A DNA stretch of 64,000 nucleotides from Eopsaltria australis (taxonomy: Eukaryota > Chordata > Aves > Passeriformes > Petroicidae). The notes below the pieces were generated by a model. It ran no database searches. It saw only the letters and a list, made by a program, of their open reading frames with translations, and was not told the DNA's origin. Position 1 is the first letter of the stretch; each line of letters opens with the position of its first letter. The position numbers and the translations under genes are program-made. Shown in pieces: positions 1-32,200 of this stretch. The stretch is from contig JAVTVJ010000068.1 in assembly GCA_034509425.1 (NCBI GenBank), positions 6,572,001 through 6,636,000 on the forward strand, read 5' to 3'.

Positions 1-1632
1 CTTTAAAAAAACCCAACCCTCATGTAAACAGAATCCTGGTAGGATTTTGTGTACCCTAACCAAAAACCTGTGTGGGAGGACACCTAGTGGGGAAGCTCTG
101 GGCTGGAGGGAGAGTTGCTCCAAGGTGGTGACAGTCTGTGGGCTCAGGGTGTGCATGTGTGTGTTAAATAAAAACACCTTTTCTTCTGGAGGCAAGACCT
201 GTGTACAGAGTCTTGAGGAGAGACTCAGACTGCCCAGACCCATCCTCTGAAGAGAGCTGGGTGACAGTAGTAACACATGAGAGCTGCAGATCACTGCTGT
301 TCCAAAGCCAGCAAGGTGTTTGTATTCTTGAATTGCTGCAGTCAGTTTCATAATTTGATTGTCAGTTACCAGAAGTTATCTTCAGATAACACAGAATATT
401 CAGGGTTTTATCTCTGACCGCAGCTAAGGACTGAAGTTCCCAGCGCCATGGGAGAGGTGGTGTTCATATTGAGGCTGACAGTTTGCAAAATGAGCTCTGG
501 AAGAGACAAAAAAGGTGGGAGTGGTGGGGAGATGAAAGGTCATCTAAACTTTTTGTCACAGCAAGGGTTGGTTTGTGTTTTCCTTCGGGGCTGAATGGGG
601 TGATAAGAGCAGACAGGCAAAGAATGGAGCATTCAGAGAATGATACAGCTTTATCTGAGGTTTCTGTGATGTACTAGTGCATTTCTATCCCTGAATACCC
701 TTCTTTCTTTGTTCAGCCGTTCCTGTTTTCATCCCCTCTTCTGCTTTTTTTTTTTTTTCCCCAGTGTATGTTATTCTCCTGCGATTCCTTTATGTAATGC
801 CCTTGTAGCCTTTGTTTCTTTTTGTCTTCTCCCTGGAATGGGAAGGATATTGCCTCTGCTACACTGTTTTCTTGGGTCCTTCCCCACGGCCCTTAGCTCT
901 TGTTTCCTTTGTTGCAAGTTCTCGAAGATCCACTGTTTGTTCACCTAATGTACTTGGCATGACGAAGCCTTGCTCTTTTAAATGTTCCTGTAGTAAATAT
1001 ACAGTAGGAGTTTTGCTGACTTTGCATCTGTATTCATCGATGAGAGTTTACTGCTGCAATTTCTTTGTCGGTCAAAGCTGTGGTTTGTTCCAGGATGCTT
1101 ATTGTCTCTCACCTAGAGGTTTGTATTCAACTTTGAAGGTGATCAGTGTCTCTGAATAGTTACTATAAAAAGTTGGAAAAACAGCCAACAAAAAACCAAA
1201 CAACCAACCCCAACCACCCTGTCTGCAAAACAAAACAGGAACACACCCCCGGAAGTGAAAAGGAAAATAGGGGAAGGAAAGTGTCCAGTTGTTTTCTTAG
1301 GGCTTGTTTTCAATTAAAGAGCCCAAACCAGCACACCTGTTCCAGCAGGCCTTATAGACTAGCAAGCAGCTAGTACCACAGTTGTTGTGGCTAAAACACC
1401 ATGTTTCACTGCCTTGCTTCCTAATGGTTTTGTTAGTTGTGTAGTGATAGGCAAGTTCTTGCAACTTTGTTTGCTCTTCATGACTTGCAGAGGAAGACTT
1501 GAGCTGGCACTGCCAATGGTTAGCGATGCTAGAGAAAAAAGATACGTGTTCTGAATTTTAATACAACTTGTTCCAGATTTTCTATCCTTGCTCTGATTTT
1601 TGATAATAAATTTGTCATCACTGTCTCTGTAG
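1..1632 (+). other. SMS: SMS intron 2, 3' part
   Basis: This stretch is AT-rich and ends in an acceptor AG at 1631-1632. I searched it by eye for the preceding SMS exon (human GYLATYTNKNG region) and did not find it. It holds short T and A runs and an AC-rich patch near 1185-1235. The small open frames here have no recognisable product. Confidence 0.75.
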
Positions 1633-21469
<19,837 letters not shown>

Positions 21470-24180
21470 ACATCAAGATTATTTGAGATTATCCTAAATG
21501 TACATGCTGCATGGAGCATATAGGCCTGCTACATGCTGCATATTGGCATCTTGAACCTTTAAATTATATGCTGTAGATGATCCTGAAACTTAGTCATGCT
21601 ATTGATTGTGAATTCTTTAAATGTTTTTTTTATTATTATTTTAATTTAAAAGCAAATGGAAAATGTATATTTTGATGAGCTAGGGTGTTATTTTTGAAAG
21701 TCAACTTAAAGATAAATAAGCAGCAAAACTATATAGCTGCTGACTGCACTGAACCTTTAGAATGTGATCCTTTTTATTTTTTTGTAGATCTTCACAAACT
21801 GGTTGATTAAAAAAGACATCTTTAGTATTTCATCCCTGAAGGGTGGTCCATGGAGTTTTTGTTGTTTTTATTTTTTCAACAGATTTTTCATTTATGGTGC
21901 TTTTTTAAAATGGGGAGAGGGTTTTTATGTGGTTTTGAATTTTGTTTGATTTTTTTTTTTTTAATGAATATGCAGTGCTTCCATACAGAGAAGGGCATAA
22001 CTAAAAAGAAAAAATATTGTGAGAGAATACCCCAAGTCCTTTGTAGCAAAGGGAAGAAAGCCAGTCTTAAACTTTTATTTACCCTAGTTTCATTCATCCT
22101 TGCTGTAAGCTCTGCTGCAGAAGAATCTTTGGCTGTTTAGCTCCTGGAATTCTTTAGTTGCTGCCATGTTGATTATTTGGATTCTGATATGGATTTAACA
22201 GTAGCTTTGTACTGAAGCATGAAGATCAAGGCTGGATTTTCATTCCACCACAGTGCAAGAAATTGAGTGTAATGAGGTTCTTGTGGACATCTTCTCCTCA
22301 GCCTTGTGGGAAGCCTAGATTTTTGAAGTAAAGGTTGGCTTAGAGGATGAAGAAATGTGGGTGTGATGTGATCTGTCTTTATGTGCACCCATGCTGAATG
22401 TTTTGAGGCAAGTGTGTGTGTGCTTCAGTAGGGTCAGTGCTGGTTCTATTGCCACAGATGGCCCATACTATGTGAGGCTCTTGCTCAGTTAAATTCACGT
22501 GCAGGGTAAAAATTAGTAGAAGCTGGAGTGCATTGTAGTTCTGTTCTGAAAGAAGATGCAGTTTTCTTTACCAGTTTCTCATGCTGCCAAAGGTTATATT
22601 TTTGTAGGAGTTTGCTATGTATTGACTAAAATATTGGTGTTTAAAAATCCCACTTGAAAAGAGGTAGCAAGGATATGACTATTATGTGCATTTTTTTACT
22701 TTTCCAAGGTAGAATAAAAAGTGCATTATTTCCCTGAATGCTCTAATCTTGAACAATGATGATGTTTCATTCAACACCCATATCAACATTTTCTTAGTTT
22801 TATTGGAGAGAGTAGATTTTCCCCGCCAGGATACTGTTAATGAAAACAAACCAAACAAATGCTGTCCTTTATATTCTTAAACCATAAATAAAGAAAAATT
22901 TTATTGCATCCTACATATATAAACTCTTCATGGAATCTGAGCGGCCTGTGCAGAGTTCCAGACTGATACTAGAAAATGTGCCAAAATTTGCTCTTTCTTT
23001 GGTCTATAATTGGTCTAAAATTGTTAAATGCTTTCAGTTTGGATAGCCAATAGAAGCATTTTTCAGTCTTACTATTTTAAATTATCTCAGTTAATGTTAA
23101 TTCTCTAATATACACAGGGCACAGTTCTTCCATGGCCTACAGCTTGTGAACCACTAAATACTCCCAAAGAACAGAGCTTCCCTCTACATAAAGTTTCCTG
23201 TATTTCCCTGAGTATTCTAGCTTTGTTGTAGGCATCCCAGAAAATACTTTGATATTATTACCTATAATCTAGTAGAGACTCTTCATTTATGATCCAGGAC
23301 TGCAATCAGTTTGTCTAGCTGCAGATGAGTGCAGATTTCCTGTAAACAGGTGTATCCATAACTTTGCAAGCATGAATATTTCCATTGGTTCTTAGTGTGG
23401 TTACTCATGTAGGTGAAATAAAACACACAGGGACAGAGCTCAGAGCATCTGTGTTCCTAGATGAGCTTGGCAGATGCAGAAATCAGTCACAACAAGTGGG
23501 GGTGATTTGGTTTTTAGCAAGGAAACTTGTGAACTGGAAGATGACTTAATCTGCTTGCTGTACCAGGGCTTGTGCTTCCCTTTAGCATTGCTGCACTGGG
23601 AGCTGCTGGTGTGCAGCGATGTTCTGTGAAGATTCCCAGAATAACCAGGGGACCTGAATTGCATATTGATAGCTGAGAGGCAGCAGTGCTTGCAGACTTT
23701 TCAACTGATAAGATATGAAGAGAGTTGGAAGAATTATTTTTTCTTTAACTTTTTTTTAACATAGTGTTTTGAAGTGATAGATGCAGTATAAAGCAATTCA
23801 GCAAACACTGAACATTATATTTTTTTAAGTTGCTGAATTGATTCTGAGCAAATATATACACATTGTTAGTCTTTATTTATTTGTTGCTGTAGTGTAGATT
23901 TTTTTAAAAGAAAAACAAGTCTTTGTGTTAGAATTTTCAAATACAAACTGCTATAGCTGATCAGTTTTCCATGTTTAAGGCCAGTTGGGAAACGACTAGG
24001 ATTGCTTCAGTATGTATGCAAACAGTTCTCAAGATACGGTTAACATTAGAGGTTTCTTAATTATTCTTTGCACTAAATGCTGCTTCCACTTAGAAGGTAT
24101 TGATTGATAGTAGTTTGTGCAAGGAGAAGACTGCTGACATTGTATCTACTGCATCAGTGCAGTGCACATGTTAAAATAAA
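21470..24180 (+). other. SMS: SMS 3' untranslated region and possible poly(A) sites
   Basis: AT-rich sequence follows the stop. Possible cleavage signals are ATTAAA at 21806-21811, AATAAA at 22887-22892 and AATAAA at 24175-24180. The last is followed within about 20-40 nt by GT-rich sequence (TTACTTGTGTGTTTGAG), the best downstream context of the three. Which signal is used, and whether UTR length varies, cannot be settled from sequence. Open frames at 21850-22140 and elsewhere here have no recognised product. Confidence 0.5.
24175..24180 (+). terminator. SMS: Candidate distal poly(A) signal of SMS
   Basis: AATAAA is preceded by a T/A-rich stretch and followed by a GT-rich element. It would give a 3' UTR of about 2.7 kb. 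Confidence 0.4.
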
Positions 24181-26830
24181 GGTACGCTATCGTTACTTGT
24201 GTGTTTGAGTTGTTAAATTGTGGATTCAGTGTTCAAGTGACAGAATTGATGGGTATGATGCTTACCATTGTACCTCCTTTTTCCTTGTCACATGAAGGTA
24301 CTTCCTGGCCCTTTTATTGAGTATCTTTTCTGTCTCAGATTAATAAATTCAATTATTTTCCTTATAATAAATGTTCAGATAAGATACTCTGTAGTATGGA
24401 ACTGCACACTGATAAAGGGGAGAATCACTTGAGGCTTCAGTGATATTTGCCTAGAAAGAGTTAATTTTCTGTACAGTGTTTTAGATGTGAATTCTTCGGA
24501 GGTTTCTAAGTGCAAGTTTGAGTTTTTCCGCTAAAGCGGTAAGTTGGCTTTGGGTGACAGTGTTGTGACTCATTGTGTGGCACAGAGAAAAGACAGGCTT
24601 AGGAGAAGTCAGTGTGACATTGAGAACTATGGAAACTGGCACAGAAGTTTAGGGAACAGGGAGAAGGGCATGAACAGGATGGGCACATCAAAGAAGTTAT
24701 TAATCTTTCTGAATCACACTCCAGAATAATGTCACACAATGAAAGAAAAACATGACTTCCAGAAAATACAGAGAGATTTACACTAATTCCAGCTAACTGG
24801 AAAGGAGAAGTATTTACATCTGCATTAAGTACAGTGATAGCAGGCTTGCTAGTTGGGAAAAAGAAAGGAGGAAGGCTTAACTTTGAGAAGAAAAAAGTCT
24901 CACATATAGACTGAGGGTAGACTAAGGAGTAATTTTGGAGCACCTACATGCATGACAGGGAAGAGAGGTATCTTGGGTTTTTATTTTTGCTGTTTGAGGT
25001 GTTGACAGCTTGCTGGAGGGAACAAGGCAAGGGGATGGGTGAGAGGAAGAGAACTCAATTTCATATTTTAATTGAGAAATAGGAGACTGCAGATGATGTT
25101 GCCTGTGGGTAATAGGAGAAAGCTGACAAACTTTACCCACAGAGAGAAGAGTAGCTGGAATCATTAGAGATGCTGAGGGAGCAAGTGAGAGAAGTAGCAA
25201 AGTAAGCAGCTGCTGCAGTGATTAATAATAGCACTGAGCAGATTAGAAATGCCTCTTTGAAATGTGGAATGCTTTAGGAAGCAGGGAATGTGGAATGGGA
25301 GGATATGAAGTTCATACATTGCAGTGAACTTGAGCTTCAGAGGTAGAAGGGGAGAATGTAGAAAGAAGGATAAGTAATGGACTTCATAATTGGAAGTGTG
25401 ATGAGAAGTATTCCTGTGCAGTGTCAAGATTGGAAAGGATGCAGGGGCAAGAGGCATTAAGATGGAAAAGAACTGGGGAAATGAGCCAGGATGAACCAAG
25501 AAACAGGACAGCACAACAGATGTGGTGTGGGGATTTGGGGAACACATCTGGACATACAAAGAGTGCCAGTCACACTGCCCAGCCTGTCCTCTGATGGTAT
25601 TGGACAGAGAAGAAAGAGGAAATTGGAAACATTTGGGTTTGGTTAGTTGTTGATTTTTTTTTTTTTTTTAACTGAGTAATGAGTGCAACATGTCTTCTAA
25701 GTATTTTAGAAGGAGAAGAGCTTAACTGCCGGAAATTAAATGAAGACTATAAGGAAACTTCAGATTAAGGAGTATTTAAGGGTAGACTGATTACTGAAGC
25801 AAATAAATACAAACTTCATGAAGTTCAAGGAAAGGCAGCTGTGGCATTGTTTAACTGTCATGGATTGTCACTGGGCATGGAAGGGTGGAAGGCAGAAGGA
25901 TACCAGTGGCGTCTCTGCTGTCTTCAGCTCATGGAACTGGAAATACTGATCAGAACTGACAAATTTATGATAATAATAATAATGATTAAAAAGCACTGCT
26001 ATGGCCATCTGATTTCAACATACCATGACAACTTCGTTACTTGAGAGGATGTTTTGATGATGAATGCACAGCAGTGTGCCGTATTGTCTGTGAAGCATCC
26101 AAATACAAAAGTATTTTATTGATGTATAATGGAAACATTTTTATGCAACTGTTTTTTGTATAGGCAAAGAAATGCACCAATGCAATAAAACAATAGTTTT
26201 AGTAGATGGGAATAACAAAGATGAGTGCGTACAGCTCTGTGAAGCCTTTTGTTGTTCTGGTAGCTGCTAGTGTTATCTAACACTTCCTCATTTAACTTCA
26301 GTTAATTATCAAACCTGTTTGGTTTGCTTTTAAAAATTTTATTTTATTCCATGTTTTGTCCTGATTCTGCTGTTACGCTCCTCAGTGGGACATCCTGTGA
26401 AGTTACTTCCTAATGATTGGCATGTCTTGAAACACTTGGATGTTTTCAACAATGTTTTATAACTGCTGGTTAGTTAATTGGGGTGAAAGGATGACAGGTT
26501 TTTTTCAGGAAACAAGTTTTTGACAGCTCATTGTTTAAAATCACAATGAAGATCAACAGAATAGTTATTGAAACATGCATTGATGTTTTTGCTTTTAGAA
26601 AGGACCCAAATACTGTTAGAAATTTTCACCTGTGTTGTGAATTAAAATGTTTCTACTATGATTGTAGAATTCTTACTGTACATATAACAGTTAAATACTA
26701 AGGAAAGGGAAGTTATGTGCTGACAGCCATGTGTCTTAAGATATAATCAAGATGCACTTAATAGAATCATGAATATAATCAACCATTAACCTAACATTTT
26801 CAACACTAAAACGTGTCCCATGTGCCATAT
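24181..26830. other. Intergenic, SMS to PHEX, left part
   Basis: No gene is supported. From about 24,540 to 25,660 the + strand is purine-rich. This leaves the - strand poor in stop codons and creates three overlapping open frames with no recognisable domain. Another AATAAA lies at about 26,184. The small inverted repeat CCGCTAAAGCGG is at 24528-24539. Confidence 0.6.
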
Positions 26831-26835
26831 CTACT

Positions 26836-27125
26836 CCAGGGATGGTGGTTCACTGCTTCCCTGGACCATCCTGTTCTAGTGCTTCACAACCCTTTCAGTG
26901 AAGAACATTTTTCTTAATAGCCAGCGTAAACTGCCTGTGGTACCAAGTTGAGGCCATTGGCTCTTGTCTTACCGTTTGTTACTTGGGAGAAAAGTGACCC
27001 CCACCTCACTTCAACCTCCTTTCAGGTAGTTACAGAGAGCAATAACGTCTCCCAAGTCTTTTCTCAAGGCTAGAGAAACCCTCTTGCCTCAGCTGCTCCT
27101 CCTAAGGTTTGTGCTCTAGGGTCCC
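26836..27125 (-). mobile_element. CR1 LINE fragment (internal 3' region)
   Basis: The + strand matches the reverse complement of CR1: CTTCACAACCCTTTCAGTGA, then GTTGAGGCCATTGGCTCTTG, TTACTTGGGAGAAAAG, ACCTCCTTTCAGGTAGTTA and GTTTGTGCTCTAG. The terminal 3' end is missing. It is moderately diverged. Confidence 0.8.
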
Positions 27126-27189
27126 ACAAAGTGAACCCCCAAAGGCCTGTAGAGGCCCCTGAGTTACTCTGTTTCTTACCATCAGATCT

Positions 27190-27935
27190 TCACCCACTGC
27201 TGAAGCTCACCCACCTCTGGATGCAGTTGGATGGCTGCTGGGAGATTGCCTTGTGCACAGAGACTTCTGGTTTTTGCTTTTCTTGCTGCACTGCTCCAAA
27301 GTAGAAGTATTGCCTGTGTCTCCCTGGCAGCTGTGCAGGCTGCTCATGGTGCAGGTAAATGGGTGTCTTTGGCCCAGGTGTCTGGGCCTGGCAGCGGTGA
27401 AGCTGCAGGAGTGGCCTGGGTGAGAAGTGGCAAAATGCTGCATGGTGGAGTTGGGAACAGCCCGTGAGCAGCAAGGTGAGAGGAGAAAGTACTGCAGGCA
27501 CCAGAGGAGATTGCCCTGGGTGGGACTCCAATGGAGCAGGGACTTCCTGCAGTGCTTGGAGGGGACTAGGCTGCAGTAGATATCTGCACTGCTCTCCACA
27601 GGACTTTCACTGAGGTACGTGGATATTTCCTGAAGAAACTACAGCCCCTCTGGCAGCAGGTTTATCCTGCGGGACTGTGGACTGTGGCCCTTGGGTGGGA
27701 TCCCACTCTGGAGCAGGGGAGAAAGTGTACGGAAGGTGGAGCAGCAGGGTAGGGTTGGTGGTAGTGACTGAGCATGGTCCCTGATGCCTTGCACCCCTCA
27801 GGGGACCCAGGCAAGGAAGGGGCAGGAGTGAATTTGAGCGCAAGAAAAAAGACTTGGGGTGTGAGAGGTGTTTAATCTTCGTTGCTCACTTCCCTGCATT
27901 TTTAACTGGCAACACATTGAACCAATTTGGTAACT
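27190..27935 (-). mobile_element. Old ERVL-like LTR fragment, probable
   Basis: The segment repeats the style of the avian ERVL LTR, more diverged than the copy at 11342-12309. On the + strand, phrases include GAAACTACAGCCCCTCTGG, CCCACTCTGGAGCAGGGG and GGTGTTTAATC, followed by AACTGGCAACACATTGAACC near the right end. Its orientation is the same (- strand). The ends are unclear and no target duplication was found. Open frames of 113-130 aa here are repeat-derived. It could be another LTR family. Confidence 0.5.
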
Positions 27936-27943
27936 GGTAAAAT

Positions 27944-28160
27944 GATGAACGGAATAGAAGCTCAGCTGGAAGGAACATCTAGAGCAAAAAGAACTATCTA
28001 GTCTAACTTCTCAACCACTTCAGAGTGACCAAAATTTAGAACATGTTGTTAAAGGGCATTGCCCAAATACCTCTTAAACGCTGGCAGGCTTGAGGTGTTC
28101 ACCACCTCTCCAAGAGGCCTGTAGGATGGATATTTTTCCTAGGCCTCCCTGGGACACCTT
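27944..28160 (-). mobile_element. CR1 LINE fragment (3' end)
   Basis: The + strand reads AGAAGCTCAGCTGGAAGGAA, then TCTAGTCTAACTTCTCAACC, GGGCATTGCCCAAATACCTC and CACCACCTCTCCAAGAGGCC, the reverse complement of a CR1 3' end. It cannot be the other half of the 26836-27125 piece, because the order of CR1 parts is wrong for one interrupted - strand copy. Confidence 0.8.
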
Positions 28161-29185
28161 AAAAAAAAAAAAGGTGATACGTTACATGTGACTGGGAAAA
28201 CAAACAAGAGAAGAGAGGAATTTCGTGCTCTTCCAGGTAAGTAGGGCAAGAGACAGCCTCTTTAAACCTGAGGAGTCCAAACTATTTTCAAGTTGCTGAC
28301 TGCTTAGCCTGGAGGCAGGAAAATATTAACAACTTTTGGAAATTCTGGAACAATGAAAGCGGTTGTTCTCTTGAGCTAAATCTAAAGAGCCAAACTACTG
28401 CTGAAGCCTTTCTGTTGTAGTGTGTGTTTTGAACCTGGGGGTCGTGTTAGAACTATTTTAAGAACTTGCTCCCAATACAGACCTAACCCTTAGGTTTGCT
28501 GAGGCTAGAAGGTAGAGTCCCTCTAGTCCCCTGTCTCTCTAAACTTCTATTTTTAGAAGTTCTGCAAAGTCATATGAGATATATGGAAATTTAATTAGCT
28601 TTAACTTCTCAAAGATAAATATTTCAGACTTTCTTGTCTGGGGTGTTTTCTAAGGTCTGTTTAACCTAGTTCCCTCAATGCTACAGCCTATGGGCAAGGG
28701 TTGCTGTCCTGTCATTTATTCCAGTAGCTGTGCCATGTGAATGGTCTGAGCTATCTCTGCACTCTCGTTGCTTTGGCCTCACCCTGTGTTGCCACCTCTG
28801 CCATCAGAGTTGCAGGGAGCTCTCCCATGGCCGTGTGACAAACCAAGTGGGTTAAAAAGCAAGCAGAGGCATTAAAGGGAAGTGGGAAACTGACGTCACT
28901 CAACTACACTGCTGAAATAATGGATAAAAAAGCAGTCTGTATTTAAAATGAACCTGTCTGGCTCCTCATGTGCTGGCAGGCCTCAGTGGTGAGCAGGAAT
29001 GGGATCTGGTGGTTGGGATTGAGGAGCAAGTCGTGCTAGATGTAGGCTATGGGGGAAATGTTTAAAGTGAAGGCTGCAGAGCATCATGGTTTATACCTGC
29101 TTTAGATATGCAGAGAAGAGTTGTTAAGGCTGTTACTCCATGTTTTTTTCTTATCTTTCTTTGAATCCATCTACGGAATCACTTA

Positions 29186-29216
29186 TGGGTCGCTTCCAAC
29201 TGGAGATATTCTATGG
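29186..29216 (+). mobile_element. Possible CR1 3' tail
   Basis: GGGTCGCTTCCAACTGGAGA followed by TATTCTATGG resembles the terminal CR1 sequence 'CTTCCAAC...ATTCTATG'. It is too short to be certain. Confidence 0.35.
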
Positions 29217-32200
29217 TATTATTTCAGTCATCCAGAAGTTTCAAATAGTTTGAACTTTTGAGAGCATGTAAAAGGTGATCCAGTAATTTTGGTCTAGTGG
29301 GAATTAAGAGCTTTATCTGTGTCAGTATTCTGCTGTAAGTGTAGCTTTGTGTTGTTTTTCAGTTACTTGTTGCTATTCATACCTTCAAAACTTTAAGGTA
29401 TAATTTTGTTTATGTCAGCAGTTGGGCTGTCCCAGTTGATTTTGGTTACATGGACTGATTTTGTTCTGTTCTTCTGAGGTTAGATTAAAAATATGATAAT
29501 GCTACTCAAGTTTGAGGTATATTTTCTCACAGGGAATTTATTTTAAAGAATGTGGGGACAGCACCCATTTCATGCAGCATGAGCTTCCTGGCTCTTGACC
29601 TTCTTTGCTGTATTATTTAAAAAGAAAGAAATGTGAAGCCCATTATTTAATTTCATTTTTACTACAAGCAAAATTGCAATATGGTTTTAGATACCTTTGC
29701 AGAAGGAGTGCTGTAATATGCTATCACAAAGGCAAGCCCCTGCTCAGTGAGTTACAATGACAGGGTACCTGTGTGGGCCGTGGTGATTTCCTTCATCCAG
29801 TTGAAGTGCTTTTCTGTACTGAATAGGTATTATTTAGGAGGACAGAACAACATGGTCTAGGTCTGGATCATGCTTTTGTGACCTGGCTTTCCAGCACCTG
29901 CTTGGCTGTCTGGTGGCAGTGAGTGAATCGTTTCTTCAGTGAAAAGCAGAAATTTGCCATTCTTAAGCATTTAATTGCGAACCAACGATACTCAAATGCA
30001 TCTGAACTTCAAACACTAAAATAACATTTTATGTCATGCTGATCAAAATACATTTGAATAGCTTTAAATATTTTATAGTGCATCCAGATTCATGCAACAG
30101 TGGATGAGTTTCAATCAGTATTTTATTTAGCTTAAAATTGTGTTTTATAGTTGCTTTTATGCCTAAATATAGGCAAGAAAAATACGTGGTTAAAATAAAA
30201 GCAGCAAGCCATAAATACTTCTATAAAATGAGGTTGAAAATGCTCCATACCTCTTAAGAGCATGTCTTCCAAAGGCAAAGGCTGCAATACCCCAAGAAAA
30301 TGTAGCCATGGCATCACAATATAAAAGCCTAGACAGGAGTGTGAGTTTATCTGATTGACTCAGAGTGAAGTGAGCTGCATTTGCATCATTCCTGGTAATG
30401 TGTTCTGGTGCTCTGAGAAGTCTGAGTAGTGACTGCAAAGGGAATGAATTCATTTCAGCAATGGTCAGCACCTTGGTGAAAAGCAGGAACATGGCACTGC
30501 ATTTTTTCAGACTGCTTTTCCAGGGAAAGACTTGGAACCAGAGAAAGTTAAGAAAGGCCTGTGTAAGAGGAGCAGCTCTTAGCCTCTAGGAAGTGTAAAA
30601 GACCTGTGAGGAAATTGAGATCTTTCACTTAAAACAGTTGACCAGCATTGTGACCACATCCTGGCTGGCTACAGCACAGCCTGGGATCCTAATCTCTCTG
30701 ATGCCTCTGGCACTTGGAAATTCTCACCAAGGTCTTTCTAGTGTTCTTCTGACCCCAGCTACCCTGAACATGGTGGGGGCTGTACCCAGATGCAGTCAAG
30801 TCAGGTTTGTGAAGCCAGTAGGAAATTCTTTTGTGTGTCTTAGTCCAGATGTAATCTGGCTGTGAGTGCTTTCTCACAGTTTTGGGGAGATGGAATATGC
30901 CTCTACAGGCTCTTATTTTCTATCATTAATTGCTGCTTCAAAAGCCATGATACTCCTAGTTTGTTTTTAGAAACTTACTGCCAGCCTGCAGACTTTTGCT
31001 TAGGTAAAGTAGATGATGTGAGTGTTCTGGTCAATCTTATTTCTGTTGGTAGGCCAAATTGCATGACACTTATCACATCTATCACTCTTTTATTAAAAGC
31101 ACAATCTTCATGGAAGTTTTACTTGAGTATTGTAAAGTTGGATAATGAATGTCCCATGTCAGTCAACCAGTTCAAGCAAGGAAGAGGCTGGTCATGTTTG
31201 CAGTAATTTCAAAGAACTAGCAACAGAAATAGGATTAAATTATTAAAGACCTATGAATTTATCAGCATCTTTTAGTGGACTAAGATTCTGCCATTTTCTT
31301 GGGCAGAAACTAAGGAAACTTTTTCAGAAGAGTGTGATCCTTTCTGCAAATTGTAGAAAAGGATTTATCTTTGGTCAGTATAATTTTCCTTCCCTGTAAG
31401 CAAGCTTCGTGATGACTATTTTTGTCATTGTTATTAACTTTGCTAGCAGTATTGCTAATTTCTTTGCATGGTTATTTAGGAATCTAAGAGTAGCTAGTTA
31501 GAGCCATACTGAGGCCCTTTCATCAGTTTCCCTAATCTAGTTGCTTGTTCTTAGGTTAGTGAAAATTTATGGGGAGCAATAGCTCCAGCTTTTGGTCTCT
31601 AACAAGTAGTTTGAGTATGTTTGACAGTACAGAAATCCTTATTCTGTTCTAAACCTTGTGTTGATAGCAAAGAAGAAAACAAAGCTTTATTTGAAATAGA
31701 GATGTTGGAAACTTCAGGAAAGGGCTGTCAGAGACATAGCAATTTGACTTGTAAAGATAATTACAGTTGGTGCCTAACTTTGATTTTTGAGGATTTCTGC
31801 AGCTTCAGGAAAGCCAATGTTTGGTCTCAATGATCCTGTCCCATGGGACCTCATGCTGTGGTTTCAACCTGATCTGACTCTGGTCTCCCCTTTCCAGAGA
31901 ACTTGCTGACTAAATGCATTTAAACTCTGCCAAGGGGCTGCTGCTCACCATTATTAGATATGTACATAGTTACTGGAGTTGCACCAAGATGAGGACAAGA
32001 ACAGACAATATTTAGAAATACCTCCACTGAATTAATACACACAAAATCTCACATTGTCAAGGGGCATTTTATTTAGGACATCATATTTAATGTGTGATTT
32101 TTCTGGCTTTTATCTGTGTGCAAAGTGAATTTTAATCTTGTTTTGAGATGAGAAAGCAGAAAAATAACTCAGTGGAATAGAATGCTCTGAAATAAAACTA

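Noticed and set aside
24599..25559. Three consecutive - strand open frames (114, 92 and 131 aa)
   Set aside because: The + strand is purine-rich, so the - strand rarely contains stop codons. The frames are Ser/Pro/Leu/His-rich with no domain, as expected for chance.
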